A stretch of DNA of 64,000 bases, from NCBI GenBank assembly GCA_933228895.1, contig OW121856.1, positions 111,823,027 to 111,887,026 of the forward strand, given 5' to 3'. Positions 19,546 through 32,100 of this stretch are shown here, piece after piece. Numbering within the stretch: position 1 is the stretch's first letter; every line of letters begins with the position of its first letter. The stretch is from Platycnemis pennipes (Eukaryota > Arthropoda > Insecta > Odonata > Platycnemididae). The position numbers and the translations under genes are program-made. Below the pieces are notes generated by a model. That model was not told the origin of the DNA, did no database searches, and saw only the letters and a program-made list of their open reading frames with translations.

Positions 19546-21594
19546 GTATAGGCCATTCGTGGTAAATGGCCCTATGCATTCCATGACAAAACAGCTATGG
19601 TGCCTCTTACTTCTGCATTTACTGTGCATGCTCTTCACTTAAAGAGTAGAGGATGTCCCCAAAAGTGTCTCATTAGCCATTTATGCAGTTTATTATAGAT
19701 TTAAGCAATTTTTTCAGTGTTTGTGCACCAGATAAGTGCAGAAAAGGGTAGAGACCCTGTGAGGAATGCTGACTTGCAATGGGTCGGTGTTTGAATGAGC
19801 TAAGAAGATTGCCAACTCCAAGAAAGAATAGGGCCATCGGGATGCTGGAAGGACAGAGATTGTGTAATTGTGTGTATTTGTCACTTATGTAATAATGTGC
19901 AATGTGAAAAATGGATAGTATGATTATAATTTTTATAATGTAATGATAAATCTAAATGTTATAACAGTTGTACTAATAAATATAATTGTAAAAAATTCAA
20001 CCACCCAATTTAACACAGCAAATAATAATAGAAATTTTTCGGTAAGTTTTTGATGGAATGCTCATACCCGTTTTGTGGGAAATGTATTTTGTTATGCAGC
20101 TTGCATACAATTTTTATATAGGCTCAATGATCAAATTGTACACTGTATACAAATTGTGCACATTTTGTATACAGGCTGGCCCTATACAATGAGTAAAATT
20201 TGTATACAATATTTTCACTGAGGTTAAGCTGAATTTTGCCTCGAGTCTATGAACTTTGTAACATAAACAAATGCAGTTCATTGAGCAAATGGCGAATAAT
20301 GTAGGGCTGATTTTTGGAGTTAAATACTTGAATCAGAATATGCATGAGTGACGTGCATATCGGCAATCATATATCATTGCTCCCTAACATATGATGGGAA
20401 AACTGTATGATCCTTAAAATTGAGTTTTTCGATTAAACAAATTTTCACAATTATATGTCTTCCTCTTTTTCTAGCATATGTTGTAAGTAAATTATTTGAT
20501 TGTACAGAGGCACTAGTGTAAAGGATGACTAAAACAATATCTACTCAAAGGCAGAGGCCAAATTAATATTAACTGTTCCTTTTTATGTTTTTCAGGGTGG
20601 CAAAAATTGTAAATGCGATAAATAATCTTGGAACATTTCATTGCTGCAATTATCACCAAGCTGTCATTCCCTGCACAATTTAAATGCACTGGCTTAGAAT
20701 CTGAATTTTAATTATTGCCATTTTCCATCAATAATACCAATAGTCTACTTATTTCAATTAACTACAGTTCTTCTGAGGTTAATTTTGCTAAGGGTTGTGC
20801 TCTACGTGGAGCAGTTGTTGAGCAAATGTTGTTAATAGTAAGTTAATGTTTCTTGTGCTTCGACATCCTAGGTCATTCAGATTTAAAACGTGGTAATGAA
20901 CTCGTAAGACAGAGTGATAAATATAGCTTACACTCTTTACAGTGGAAGGACGTGGGTCTATATACTTGTGGTGCCTACATTAGAAGTAACTCAATCTGAG
21001 AAGCTCGATGTACGTTAGATACTTTAGAGCAATTGTATTTGCTAAGCAGTTTGCTATCTGATGGCAAATGCACTTGAATGTACCCCCCCGGGGGAAGCTT
21101 TCTGTGCTAAGATAAGCACAATTACATGCAAAAGTGGCAGATAATTGCTGGCGGTTCTGGTCTTAAAGGTCAAACTGTGACTGACTTTAAATTTAGATGG
21201 TTCAGAACTTTTCTTTAGCAAGAATTCAGAAAGTAACACTTGCATAAAAACACACTAACTCACCTGGGCCAACTCTTTCAAAATGTACTAACTTTTTCTT
21301 GCAAAATGATCACATCCTCTGATATTCACATTTTTTTGCAGTCCGGAAAATTAAATAGCCCACTCTGTCTGTTTTTTCTATGAAAAAAGTTCTGTCCATA
21401 CTTGAGTTTGGATATGCAATTATAAGAGATTTAAATGTATCTTGTGTGTAACATTTGACCTCAATAGTAATCGGTACGTAAATTAATTAAAAATCACCTC
21501 AAGAGTACCTGTTCAATAACAGGAACCTTGCTCTAACAATACAACGCAACGGTTACAATGAAGAGCAAATGCTTGTGGAGATGAGACCGAGCAG
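19546..21594. other. Unassigned A/T-rich DNA
   Basis: No gene is recognised. Around 20090-20220 several variants of 'ttgcatacaa'/'ttgtatac' occur in both orientations, a weak short repeat. Nothing else is supported. Confidence 0.4.
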
Positions 21595-21731
21595 TCTCCA
21601 CTCTTTGTTGCGTCCTCCATATGCACCCTGGTGCACTCCCCCTAGCACAGTGGTCTCCCCACCCTTTTAGTCGCCTCTTACGACAAGCAGGGATACTGCG
21701 GGAGTATTCTCGATCCCCCTTCCCGCAGGGG
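21595..21731 (-). repeat. Solo fragment sharing the LINE 5' monomer core
   Basis: 21660-21731 matches the start of the 462-bp monomers of the 1-5047 LINE (CCCTTTTAGTCGCCTCTTAC onward to CCCGCAGGGG on the plus strand). The adjoining 21595-21659 does not match those monomers. It is therefore either the 5' end of a different element sharing this core, or a small chimeric relic. Confidence 0.6.
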
Positions 21732-23733
21732 TAAGCAACAACATGAATGCTGCTGACATCAAGCCGTTGAGGCACAAGTAATTTTTCACAGGAATGACTA
21801 ATGTGCCTACAAGTCTAAAGATGACTTGAAAGTATTGCATTAGTTCTCGTAGTACTAAGAAAGTAGAAAAAATAACCATGCAACATAAACCTACATGTTT
21901 ATCACAGAACTCTGAATTACAACATTCTGCACTTCCACTGGCCGATACATGTCTAAGCTATCCAGTCTGAAACTGGTATGACATTGAAGAGGCACTGCAC
22001 ATTCCCTCAAATTCGTGAAATGAGATTGTAATGTCTCCCCTATCTGTAGTGATGCCAAATTCTAACATTAACTGTCAGCAAATAATCCTATGTTTTTCTG
22101 GTCAAAATCAAACCGCTGCACAGGCAACAAGCTCAACTAACTCCGATATTTGTTTAAAAACAGTATTCACATATATCCTTCTTCTTTGTTGAAAAGTAGG
22201 ATTTGAACATTAACCTTCATTAAATTAAAACATAACCACAGCTGAAGTTCCTTCCAGACGACAACGATCCCAGTACCATAACAAAACTTATACAAACAAA
22301 GCACTGCAACTTTTAGATCATTCATACTGTAATTACTTATCTTTCCCACTCACCTGAATCATGTGAAGTTACCATTGTCGGTGAAGTGGTGACTTTTCCA
22401 GAAATCTTCCAACACAATTATAAAAACAAATGTAAGGAATAAAGCAGGAAAGGCAAAAATTCAAATGCAACCACAGTAGAAACTCAAAAAATATATTTTT
22501 TTTGCTCATTTCAATTTTTATATGAATTTCATAAGAAACTCACACTAAAACAGAAACCTGTACAAGAACAGTAACTGTTTTCAAGCAGGTTCCTGCTTCT
22601 CTCCAGCAGATCACATTTCAGTACCATCCCCATGAAAACATTCCATGCCAACAACACAACACAATTCTCTCCAATTCACAATTTGCCCCAATGAGACAGA
22701 CGGCTGCATTTCAGCCACTGGCCCAAGACACTGACTCCTGTCGGCCCAAAAGGGTGAACTTCCTCCATCACCCCGTAGTTGAAATAATGCAGTAAGAGTC
22801 ATGTGAACAACAACAGCAACATTTTTGCAGAAATGTGCCACTCTTTGGGACAAAAATTATAGCTACCACCACAAATTTCCTTCGCCAACCCAGGCAACCA
22901 AAAAATATTTAGAGACATTGGTTGAAAAGGTTGTAGGTCTTTCCTATGCAGACTTACTAGGATTTTTAATAAACTTTCACTGTTAACAGCTAAAGAATTG
23001 ATACCAATAAAATATGGACAATCACACTCCACAACAATACATGAGCCATCATTAACAATAAAAAGTTTCCACAAAATATTTTACTGCCTGTTGTCTTATG
23101 ATGATTTGTACTATTGATTTCTAAACAAAAGCTCCATTAAATAATTCAAAAACATTTTCTAAGGATAAATAAGTTAAGACCAACTTAAAATAACACAAAG
23201 CAATAAAACACAGCAGTCACATTTTTAAGGGCAGTACTAGTGATTTCAATACCATTCCTACAGCATCCCACAATATCACATCTGAATCCATGAATTCCTT
23301 AAATAATTTTTAAAAAGGACTTCTTCATCCAACAGATCAGGGAACATATTCTTCTTACATAACTTTACACAATATTTCAACTGAATACACTTCAGAGCAT
23401 ACAACATTTGGATATTTACTTTCCACCATTCTAACATCCACATTTCATTTGTAATATCTGTACAAAACTGCATTGCATAACCATACAATCATACAATAAG
23501 TATGGTCCCAACTTGGCATCAGCGTCCAAGCCATTACTTGGTATTGATCACTTTACAGTCCAATGGTCAGGCGCTACATTTTTGAAAATTAGTTTGTCAA
23601 TGGATTGATGACACACTCATGAAGCATTTCAACACGGAGTAAACTGCTCGTGTAGCCCAGAACCATTTCAATCGCATTCTTTAAGGAACTTCTGCTCTTT
23701 GAATAGAACAAGGTGAGGTGCACAGCACTTGCT
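21732..23733 (-). other. 3' flank of UTP15
   Basis: Downstream of the UTP15 stop codon in gene orientation. No other coding signal is recognised. It must hold the 3' UTR, but no poly(A) site could be fixed. Confidence 0.45.
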
Positions 23734-23996
23734 TCAAACGGCAACAGTCCTTTGCGATGACGACCCACCGAGACTGGACGAGAGGCCGTTGTCATCCTGC
23801 ACGGATGGCACTAACCCCTCGTCCCCAGCCCCTGGCCCCCAACCACCACACGACACCCCTGCCACGAACATCTCAATGGCACCCTGAAGGCTTAGCATGC
23901 GGCACGTCAACTCCTCTTCATCCCGCAAGCAATCCAGCAACTTTCGAAGTGACATGGCAATCTCGGGAGACTGGTTGACTGAATCACCATAGACAT
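23734..23996 (-). CDS. UTP15: UTP15 last coding exon
   Basis: It begins after 'aacattctag' (minus strand) at 23996 and ends with TGA at 23736-23734. It completes the codon split with exon 25173-25040 (G+AT, Asp) and reads 'DVYGDSVNQSPEIAMSLRKL' then 'LLDCLRDEEELTCRMLSLQG'. This corresponds to the end of the UTP15 C-terminal domain in animals ('DIY...QSP', then a leucine-rich helix). The last ~40 residues (Gly/Ser-rich, 'GGWGPGAGDEG') are lineage-specific. Confidence 0.85.
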
Positions 23997-25039
23997 CTAG
24001 AATGTTTGACAAGAAGTTATAACTGGACAAATGGTTGAGAGACAAAGGCACGAGAGCATACACATCTCTTGACAATCAGAAGCAATTCACCTGGTCAGGC
24101 ATCTCTAGTGTTCATGTGGGATATACAACGTTTATTTAGAGTCAACACTTAAGCATGCATTAATATATTTCACAGTTTTAAGTAACACTCAGTTAAGTAT
24201 TGACACAATTAGTGAAAGGTTACAGAAATAATAGAAGGAAAATATGAGGTCATTAAATTATATTATTTAGTGGCTATGCCATTTCATTATCCAGTGTTTT
24301 TTGTCCAACCATTTTAATAGTGCACTTCCAAAATGCTCTTTTTCCTAGGGCATCTTGCAGATAATACTGAAGACATTATAACCATCTTTTACAGTACGGC
24401 ACGATGCACTTGGGCAGCATTTCATTGCAATATTATCTGAGATTCTTACAAGTCAATCACATGTAGCCAAATCAACTGCTGCGTTTACAACAAGGGTCTA
24501 GCATCTTTATCCCACAACCCACTTGCTGTGTTTGCACCACGTTATCGTGAAATTGTAGGACTACTCATCCAATTAGACATAATAGGAGTGCTAAACTTTT
24601 CCAATTATGATTTCTGAATGATTAAAATCACAAAATAAGAATATTTTAAGATTACATGCTGCCAGCACCTGTTATCCATTAAATACATAACTTGGAGGCT
24701 GGGAGGCATGCCTACAATTTGTGAGTGGGTGCCTCTTTGGGATGGTCCACAACAGTTTCAAAGCCTCGGTTTCTGGGGGGGAGGGCGGGGAACTGCCTCC
24801 GAGCTTAGGTTCAACTTTGCTGCGATTATTATCCCTAACACCTTCAGCCGAGCAATCCACAGTACCCTCAATGACAGAGGCCTAAGGGGGGACTTGCCAT
24901 CAACCCTCGCCGTAAAGGATTACTCCTGGCCTACACCCAGGAAAGAAACAAAACTGAGGGCAGATGGATGTTAAATGCAACACGTTTACACCACACCAGG
25001 AGAATGAAGGCCATCATTGCATCAAGAAGTAAGACTCAC
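23997..25039 (-). other. UTP15 intron between the last two coding exons
   Basis: A phase 1 intron of 1043 bp, with donor GTGAGT at 25039 and acceptor TAG at 23997-23999. It contains no recognised repeat. A G-rich run occurs near 24774-24790. Confidence 0.75.
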
Positions 25040-25173
25040 CCAGCAAAACATTGGAGGTGTCCATCAGCACCCTTGCGAAGCGATAATCACCAACATTCCT
25101 CACAATAAACTTGACAAATCTCATCAGAAACTTGCTGTCTCTCCCAGCCAATGCACCCTGAAGTCCTTTTCGC
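25040..25173 (-). CDS. UTP15: UTP15 penultimate coding exon
   Basis: A 134-bp exon between 'gaatattttcag' and GTGAGT. It encodes 'RKGLQGALAGRDSKFLMRFV' then 'KFIVRNVGDYRFARVLMDTS', matching the conserved 'ALAGRD...FL.RN....RFAPVL' block of the UTP15 C-terminal domain, which binds partners in the t-UTP/UTPA subcomplex. Splice phases fit both neighbours: 2 bases brought from the previous exon, and 1 base passed on. Confidence 0.88.
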
Positions 25174-26302
25174 CTGAAAATATTCAGCAAAACATGAGGA
25201 CCCAATAATACACCAGAAAGGAAGTGATAATTTTTGTTGAACACTGACCGAGGAAATGCAGAATGGTTTCCAAGCCAACATATATGCAGTAATAATGGCT
25301 GAGCTTCAAGAATGCAATGAAAGAAGTGGCGGGCAGTGACAGAGTAAAAGTAACTAATTTACTGGCAACAATTACTTTTTAGGTATTTTTTACTAGTTAA
25401 ACTTTAATTGATGTAACTACACCAAAACCCCATATTTGTGTTATCAGAATTCACATTTTCTCACTATTTACAAAATTTTTATCGCATCCCATCCAATTTT
25501 CTACATCTCCAACAAATGGAGAACATTTAAACCATGTTATTTTCTGTTTTCCCACTATTTGCATTACATATGGGTTGGATTAAAAAAAGCCAAATCACTT
25601 ATAAGACATTTAGCCATACAAACCTGTCTATATAAAATACTTTTCTATCTCCATTTAGAAGAATGAAAATGACTTTTTACCAAGACATGCAGAAATGTTA
25701 AGAATACAAGAACTGAACTGGTGACCGATAACTGGGCCCATTTGTGATGCCTTGATTCAACAGCTTTACTATGACGGATCACTACAAAACAGAACTTATT
25801 GCAACTTGTTTTCTTACAACAAAAACACACTGAATCAAGAAATTATTTTCTTTTGAAATTTTCAAAGTTGTGTACCTGCCATTTTCCTGTTGAGAAGTCA
25901 AAGCAAAATATAATATTTTCAAAATTGAAGAGTAAAATATCCCCAAAGGCGTAATCTTATGGGTTGGAGGATTACAAAGGGGGAGGTGAGGGGGGGAAGG
26001 AAGGAGGATATACAAAGTAAGGGAGCTCACAATTACACGTACAAAATCAAGCGCACAAAGAAATTTAAATGGAAGTAAATAAACTCATACACTCACTCTT
26101 ATTGTTACAAACAATCATCACACTCAAAAATTAGGGAATCAAGATAAAAATAAAAACCAACAGTGACACACACAATCACTCACACAAGCAGCGTTTATGA
26201 GGATTTCTCCAATGCCAGTGACCTGTCATACGCGCAAGATAAAAATAAAAGTGGGGGCTAGCAAATTGAATAGAATAAAAAGGAAAACTAAATAACCTAA
26301 GT

Positions 26303-26410
26303 ACCGTATTTACGCGTGTAAGCCGCCAACTTTTTTCCCGAAACGCCGGAGAAAAAATGGGGGTGCGCGGCTTACACGAATCCTCCAGATTCGGGTAAGC
26401 CGCGCACCAT
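26303..26410. repeat. MITE-like inverted repeat with terminal 'ACCGTATTTACGCG'
   Basis: CGTGTAAGCCGC at 26315-26326 is the exact inverted complement of 26367-26378, and 'gtaagccgcgcacc' at 26395-26408 repeats it again. The 'CGTATTTACGCGTGTAAG' start resembles ends of Tigger/pogo-type miniature elements; family membership is inferred from that alone. Confidence 0.45.
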
Positions 26411-27489
26411 TTTTCCTCAGATTCCTGTTTTTTTTCTCCTAAGTTTCGCATTCTGTCTAGTAGTATGGTTAGTAGTCTAGTAGTAGAGGTATACTAGTCT
26501 TCGAAGCATCGTCTAGTAGTAAATCGTACATTGTAAAGTATTCTGAAATTTCGAAGTATGTAATTAAAAATAAAAATCCGCGTTTAACAAAGTCTGAGTG
26601 TACAACGGTACTGGAAGAAACGCAAGATCAGAAACACCATTTGTAAAAGCAATAGATTTATCGTGTATAGATTGTAAGTAGGACAACACATTGTAGGACT
26701 GATATGTATTAAAACATACTGTATCCTGTAAGCTGCCGCAAGTGGCTTTATGTTTTTTTTTAAATTGTAAGAGGAATTTGTTTCGGTATCACGTATCTGT
26801 AGCAACATTTTTACGTAATAGATAGCTCCTTTTGCATACACATTAAATTTACATTGCAAAGACACAACAAAAAATTTGTTACGTGGTGGCAATAGTCGTA
26901 TGCTCAGAGATTATGCCTTCTTCCTATCCGTGCTATCCGCTCCAAACATGAGAGTAGTAAACACGTACGAATCGAAAATTTAGCATTTTAAAATAATTTG
27001 CTATTCACCCTAAAATGAATTCTGATGTGAAATTTTGATAGTTTCTTGTGAGTATAAAACTACATATTATAAGCGATGCCGAAAAAAATAAGAAATCGAG
27101 CTCCATGAAGGAAATATGGTGCATCTGAAACTAGCAGTGACGAAAACTAAGAATGAGAACTGTTATGATATGAATATTCATTAGTGATTTATGATTATAT
27201 TTCCAGGAATGTGTTTTTCTTTAGTTTTATAAGAATTATGATTGTTATTACATTGAGCTTAGTTTTTTCCGTGTGTTCCCAAGACTTTCCGGTGTTGTTA
27301 AATCATGCCAGTCCACAGCTACTACGCAGAGAGCAGACGAGATCACCGCTATCAGGTACGGATGGCGTTTGGCTTTTATTTGTTGATATGCCAACGGATT
27401 TCCGTAATAATAGAGTAATCACGGGCTGAAATCGTATATATGGCTGATCGTATAACTTTCAATCACTCATTCACGTGGCTTTGCATACA

Positions 27490-27680
27490 ATACACAGTCA
27501 CCCTCGTGATTCTCATTCACACATACATGCAGGGTTCAGGGACTTCTTTCACAAGCACTCACTCGGGTTTGTACATACATTCACAGAGTACAGTCACCCT
27601 CGTGAATCACATTCACATACACAATCAGGGTTTACGAGGAATCTCCTTCGCCAGTGGCCCGTCACACTCACAGGGAAAGG
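27490..27680 (+). repeat. Two-copy ~100-bp tandem repeat
   Basis: 'acagtcaccctcgtga' occurs at about 27494 and 27590, each followed by 'tcacattcacatacac'-like DNA and 'cagggttt/cagggttc'. A related 'gtttatgaggatttctcc' block lies at 26195. The repeat is CA-rich and imperfect. Confidence 0.5.
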
Positions 27681-28069
27681 AGTAAGGATGGGGAAAGGAT
27701 GCCCAACATCAAAAACTGACACCGGCCGCCAAATTAGCCTCGTCAGAGGAGAATGTCAGTCCGTAAGTGGAATAGGAAATATGCAGAGTCAAGAGGGGAA
27801 GCTAGAAGGAGAGAGGGTTTTATGTCATGATTGGTTGGGTGATCAGGAGGCATATAACAGAGGTGTGGGGGGATTAGGTGAGGGAAAGGGGTGGTCACTT
27901 GGTTACTTTGTGCACAAAGAGAAATTAAGCAGAAGGAAATTGGCCCTTGGTCGCTATTCATGCTGTTGCTGCAACTCTTCTGTATATAAATACTTTCGTA
28001 TGTGTCTTATAAATGGTCTGGGACATGTTTCAACAGTAATGCAATGTGCTTCAGAATGTATATGTACGG

Positions 28070-28829
28070 CTCCTGATGATTGTTGGAAGTGGCTTAACCT
28101 AAAGCAGGCTTCATGCTCCTTGAATCTACTGTTGAGGTTCCTGCGGGTTTGGCCAATGTAAGACGCATTGCATTCTGGGCAAGAGATTTAGTATATACCT
28201 GGCTTGTGAAGGGGTTCTATGGGATCTTTGGGATTATCAAGGTTATATTTAAGTTTATTAGTGGACACAAATGTGGGTTTGAAATTATGTTTTTTGAAAA
28301 TATATTCCATGGTTAATTTGGGATATGAAAAGGGGGAGTTTTACATATATCTCATCTTTAGAAGGGACCAGGGCGGTGTTTTCCCTAACTCGTCTATTCT
28401 TTTGCCTATTGAGGAATCTTTCTACTAGTTCTTCAGGGTAGCCATTGCATGTAGCAATCTTTTTAATAAAACTAAGTTCTTTATGAAATTCTGATCTTCA
28501 CATGGGGATATCAAGAAGTCTGCTGATGGAGTAATGGAAGGCAACGGGTTTGTGAGTGTGGTGGTCAAAGGAGGAACTATGATTATAGTTGTTGGTATGT
28601 GTTGACTTCCTGTAAATACCACATTCAATTTTGTTGTTGATTTTTTGATTACGAGGTCTAGGAATGGGAGGGATTTATTACTATTAACTTGGCAGGTGAA
28701 GTTGCAGGAGGGATATCCGACTGTTGACATCTTGGAGGAAACTGTCAATTGGACAGTGTCGAAGACAGCAAAGATGTCATCAACATATCTGTACCAGGTT
28801 TTGGGGAAATTTGCAATTTTTCCCGGCAC
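28070..28829 (-). pseudogene. Penelope-like retroelement relic (RT end and GIY-YIG)
   Basis: On the minus strand the frame from 28829 reads 'PKTWYRYVDDIFAVFD' and then 'NKSLPFLDLVIKK'. The YVDD catalytic box followed by 'LPFLDL' is the signature of Penelope-like reverse transcriptases. About 500 bases downstream, near 28200-28100, another frame reads 'CPECNASYIGQTRRNLNSRF' and 'KEHEACF', the GIY-YIG endonuclease motif of the same elements. Stops and frame changes separate the two. Only the C-terminal part survives. It sits in a UTP15 intron in gene orientation. Confidence 0.8.
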
Positions 28830-29595
28830 TGTAGTTCAAAATTGGTCATGGAAACCGAAATGTATGCATAAGTAGCTTCAAAATATAAATACACTTCTCA
28901 CATTTACTTTATGAGTTTTTCAGTAGATAATAAGGAAAAATGCGCTGATGAATCTTCATATGCCTAGTCCAAACTGCACGAAAATTTTGCAAAGATGCTT
29001 GAATGCTTCTCTGACTCATTAGAGAAAAGAAACAAGTTAGCTGTGTTTAACTTTATGAACCCTGTTGGCTTGAATACTCATTTATAGATACAGAACTTTA
29101 CAATCGTAAGTCATTTAAGTGCATTGCGGGAATGCATATATTTCAGGATGCTGCTTTTTCGCAATCATGATGAAGGATACTGGTTCATACGATATTTGAT
29201 ATTACGAATTGTCGATTTTTCCAGTCCCATTGAATTCGTAATTTAAGAGTTTCTCTTGTAGAAAGAGAAAAAAATTAAAGATATTGCAGTCTATTTCAGT
29301 TTTCTTATTTTTATCTTTAATCTGAGGTGAGTAAGTATTCATGTGAATGTGAAAATTCTCCTTTCGCGCTATTTGCATTTACCTGTGATTTACACCTCTT
29401 CCTAGCAATCCCTAGAAAATAGCAAATAAGGGTTTTCACGGTTATTTAACTAATCACTTTTGTAAAAAGCAGTGGGAAGGACAAAATAGCACAAATATGC
29501 AGTGGAATGAGTACACCCAAGGCCAAAAATGTCATAACAAGCAACAAGCTGAAAAATGCTAACATAATTTTACACAGGCATAGCGCTAAACGCAC

Positions 29596-29897
29596 CTTAT
29601 CAGTTCCTGCAGTACACTAACTGTGACAGACGGCCTCTTGTTCACTACATAACGTGCCATCACACAGTCCAGGACTTTTGAGTACTCAAACTTCCTCAGG
29701 AGCCTGTCGTGTTTCGCCATCATTTTCCCTGTCTCCTCTGCCACAAAGACATCTGCCGCAGTGGGCCGGAAATCTTCTGGAATGTGCCGGTAACTTGGTC
29801 TACTTCGCTCTCTTTTTGTTGGCCTGGTCTCCGTTTCCCGCCTTGCCATCGATATCAGTCCATCGGTGAACCCCACTGCCACAGTGCTGTCATTTTT
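29596..29897 (-). CDS. UTP15: UTP15 exon: last WD40 strand and start of C-terminal domain
   Basis: A 302-bp exon with acceptor 'tttcttccag' and donor GTGCGT. It reads 'KNDSTVAVGFTDGLISMARR' first, closing the last WD repeat. Then come a basic 'RPTKRERSRPSYRHI' linker, 'KHDRLLRKFEYSKVLDCVMA', and 'PSVTVSVLQELIR'. Animal UTP15 has the same order: a 'VVGMTNG' WD end, a basic linker, 'YD.DLKHFRISKALD.VL', and 'ITVSIIKEL'. The exon starts in phase 0 and ends two bases into an Arg codon. Confidence 0.9.
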
Positions 29898-30671
29898 CTG
29901 GAAGAAACATTTACCTTTAGCAACAATGCAAAGCACCGGAGTCAATGACTTTCATGCCCCTAGTGTTCCACCCTTAAGTTGCTAGTTGAGTCAATGGTAC
30001 AGCCATTACTTTGGCACAATAAACACTTCTGTTGTGTGTCAAAAGAGTAGTATTACTACAGTGATACCTTTTCCAGTGCCCGGACTTACCAGAGCCCCAA
30101 CTTTCAAGTTAATCGAGTAAACTTATGATAAAAATAGCAAAGCAAGCATGCAAAATATTATTTGGGTGAGCTTCAAGTCCTAATACCAACATGCAGCTAC
30201 CAATGCTATCCACTGCCATACTGGTATTCGATATATTTACCGTTATTCATATCCCTAATTGTGCGAGGAAAAAAGGACATTTTGAATCTGTCACTTCGGC
30301 AATCAATTTCTCTAATTATGTGATCATGGTCCAGTCTACCATAGTAAGTTGTGGTTTGCAAAATATTTTTAACATCATCACTGAAAATATGGTCTTGGAA
30401 TTTGTTTAAGAAATTAAGTCTAAATTTCAATTTGCGATCTGACAATGATTCCCGATTTAATTCATTTAATACACTGGATACGCTAATTAATTATCGTATC
30501 ATTAGGGACATGACATTTTCGTGAAACGTTTTTTGCAACAGGATTCACGAAATAAGCGACTTTAGGGTTTAATCGCGAAATTAACCGTGTCTTCTTTGAA
30601 ACACGATTTTTTTTAACGAAATTTGAGATATTTTGCTAATGCCGAATTTTTGTAGCATGAAATATTTGCTT

Positions 30672-31768
30672 TAGTGATGGCCGGATCGGATCTTTCATTT
30701 TTCTCACTTCCGGATTCGGATCCAAAGACACGGAGTAAAATCGGATCTGGATCGTAGATTTTAAATTTTCACGGCTTAGCGATCAAAGTGCCCCGTGAAT
30801 GGAATGTAGGTGCGGTAGATATCGACAAGAAGAGTATGTGTAACTAAGGTCACGTAATTAGATGAAAACGTTCCCGTGCAACTAGAAGCAAAATAAAGAT
30901 AATAACAGAAGCAAAATAAAAGATATATGACTTTTTTCCCCCATGACCTGGGAAATCGCGGGTATCACGGGGAAAAAAATACGTATGACGTCATGCAGGT
31001 AGCCTACATTCGCCGGGATCAGGCGTACAACGAGAGCTAGTGTACTGTGCGAAGTTCGATCCCAATCGCAGTTTAATTTTTTCTTTCAGTCACTGCATCG
31101 AAAATGTTATCATATTCAATTTCAAACCATTACATCTGAATACTCACTTTATTATACTTTGTTGTTTAAATTAGATTTACAAATGTACCACTCATAAATT
31201 AAGGATGGTCGGGTCGGATCCAAAGAACCGCGGGTCTTTCATTTCATTCGCTACTGAAACCATATCCAGGGACAGTAAAAATTCAGATTCGGATCGGTGA
31301 TTTTAACATCTCGCGGCCTCGTGATCGATGCGCCCCGCGAATGGAATGTACGTATGGTAGATACCAACAAGGAGAGGTTAAGTAACTCGGGTCACGAAAT
31401 GAGAATAAGATTTTTTCCATGCCACAAACGAGGAAAATAAAATAAAAAATACTCGTCTTGACCATTTTCTCCATAGGCCCGGATGTGCGAGAAAAAAAAT
31501 TAAGCCGAATGTCATGCGGGTCGCCTACATTCGCCATATTTCCCGTGAACCAATGAGAGCGTAGTTGCTAAAAATGAGGGCTAGTGTACTGCCAGTCGCG
31601 AGTTCAATCCTTAACACTACCTAAGAATACAGCCGTGCTGTATTCCTAGGGTAATGCTAGTAGGCAGTTAAAAAAGTAGATTATCAGAAATTTCACGCCA
31701 AATTATAAGTAAAAAAAATAATTAAATTAGGCGAAAGGAAATGATTGGAAAAAATTTATATTACAGAA
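30672..31768 (+). repeat. Dimeric 'GGATCC-rich' repeat, copy 1 (hAT-linked)
   Basis: It starts TAGTGATGGCCGGATCGGAT and aligns with the first ~1.06 kb of the hAT element at 36698. Two halves (30672-31190 and 31200-31768) resemble each other. Each opens 'atgg[c/t]cgg[a/g]tcggatc', has 'gccccg[t/c]gaatggaatgta', and then 'ctagtgtactg' followed by 'gttcgatcc' or 'gttcaatcc', like a tRNA B box. No right-hand terminal repeat or target duplication was found for this copy. Confidence 0.6.
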
Positions 31769-32100
31769 TTAAGAGGGCGCAGGAGAGGAAGCTTTCCGCA
31801 GCCTTCTCTCAAGAGATGGCTCTGTTCGCAGCCTGCGACGTCGCATGTAGTTCCTACAATCGCCTATAGTCGCGCCGAGAATACGTCCCAGGTGAGCTGG
31901 GGGAGGGGAGTGGGGTCTCCCTCTCCCCCCACCCCCCTTATGTCGCAACTTGCCTGCTCGTCATTCCTTTTCTCGGAAGACAAAAGACAGCGGAGTGACC
32001 TCTCAAATTACAATCCCGGCCATCGTCCTCGCTATCGGTGTATCTTCATCAGGCCACAGCGCAGCTAAAATTTCGGTAGACAGGGAAATTTTGGGTGCTC
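31769..32100. repeat. GC-rich segment with a hammerhead-like core word
   Basis: This is a GC-rich stretch unlike its surroundings, including a poly-C tract near 31930. On the minus strand CTGATGA (32052-32046) is followed by 'AGATACACCGATAGCGAGGA'. That opening is common in Penelope-associated repeats, but no GAAA follows at the right distance. Possible relic only. Confidence 0.25.

Larger units (their letters stand above)
25174..29595 (-). other. UTP15 intron, 4.4 kb
   Basis: Donor GTGCGT at 29595, acceptor CAG at 25174-25176. It holds a hairpin element (26303-26410), a 100-bp tandem repeat (27490-27680) and a Penelope-like relic (28070-28829). The stretches 25174-26302, 26411-27489 and 28830-29595 show no recognised feature. 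Confidence 0.75.

Noticed and set aside
27490..27680. Short repeats that could suggest a CRISPR-like array
   Set aside because: Only two imperfect ~100-bp units with no regular spacers; the DNA is eukaryotic.
27475..28161. 228-codon plus-strand open frame
   Set aside because: It runs through the CA-rich tandem repeat and antisense of the Penelope-like GIY-YIG region; no domain.
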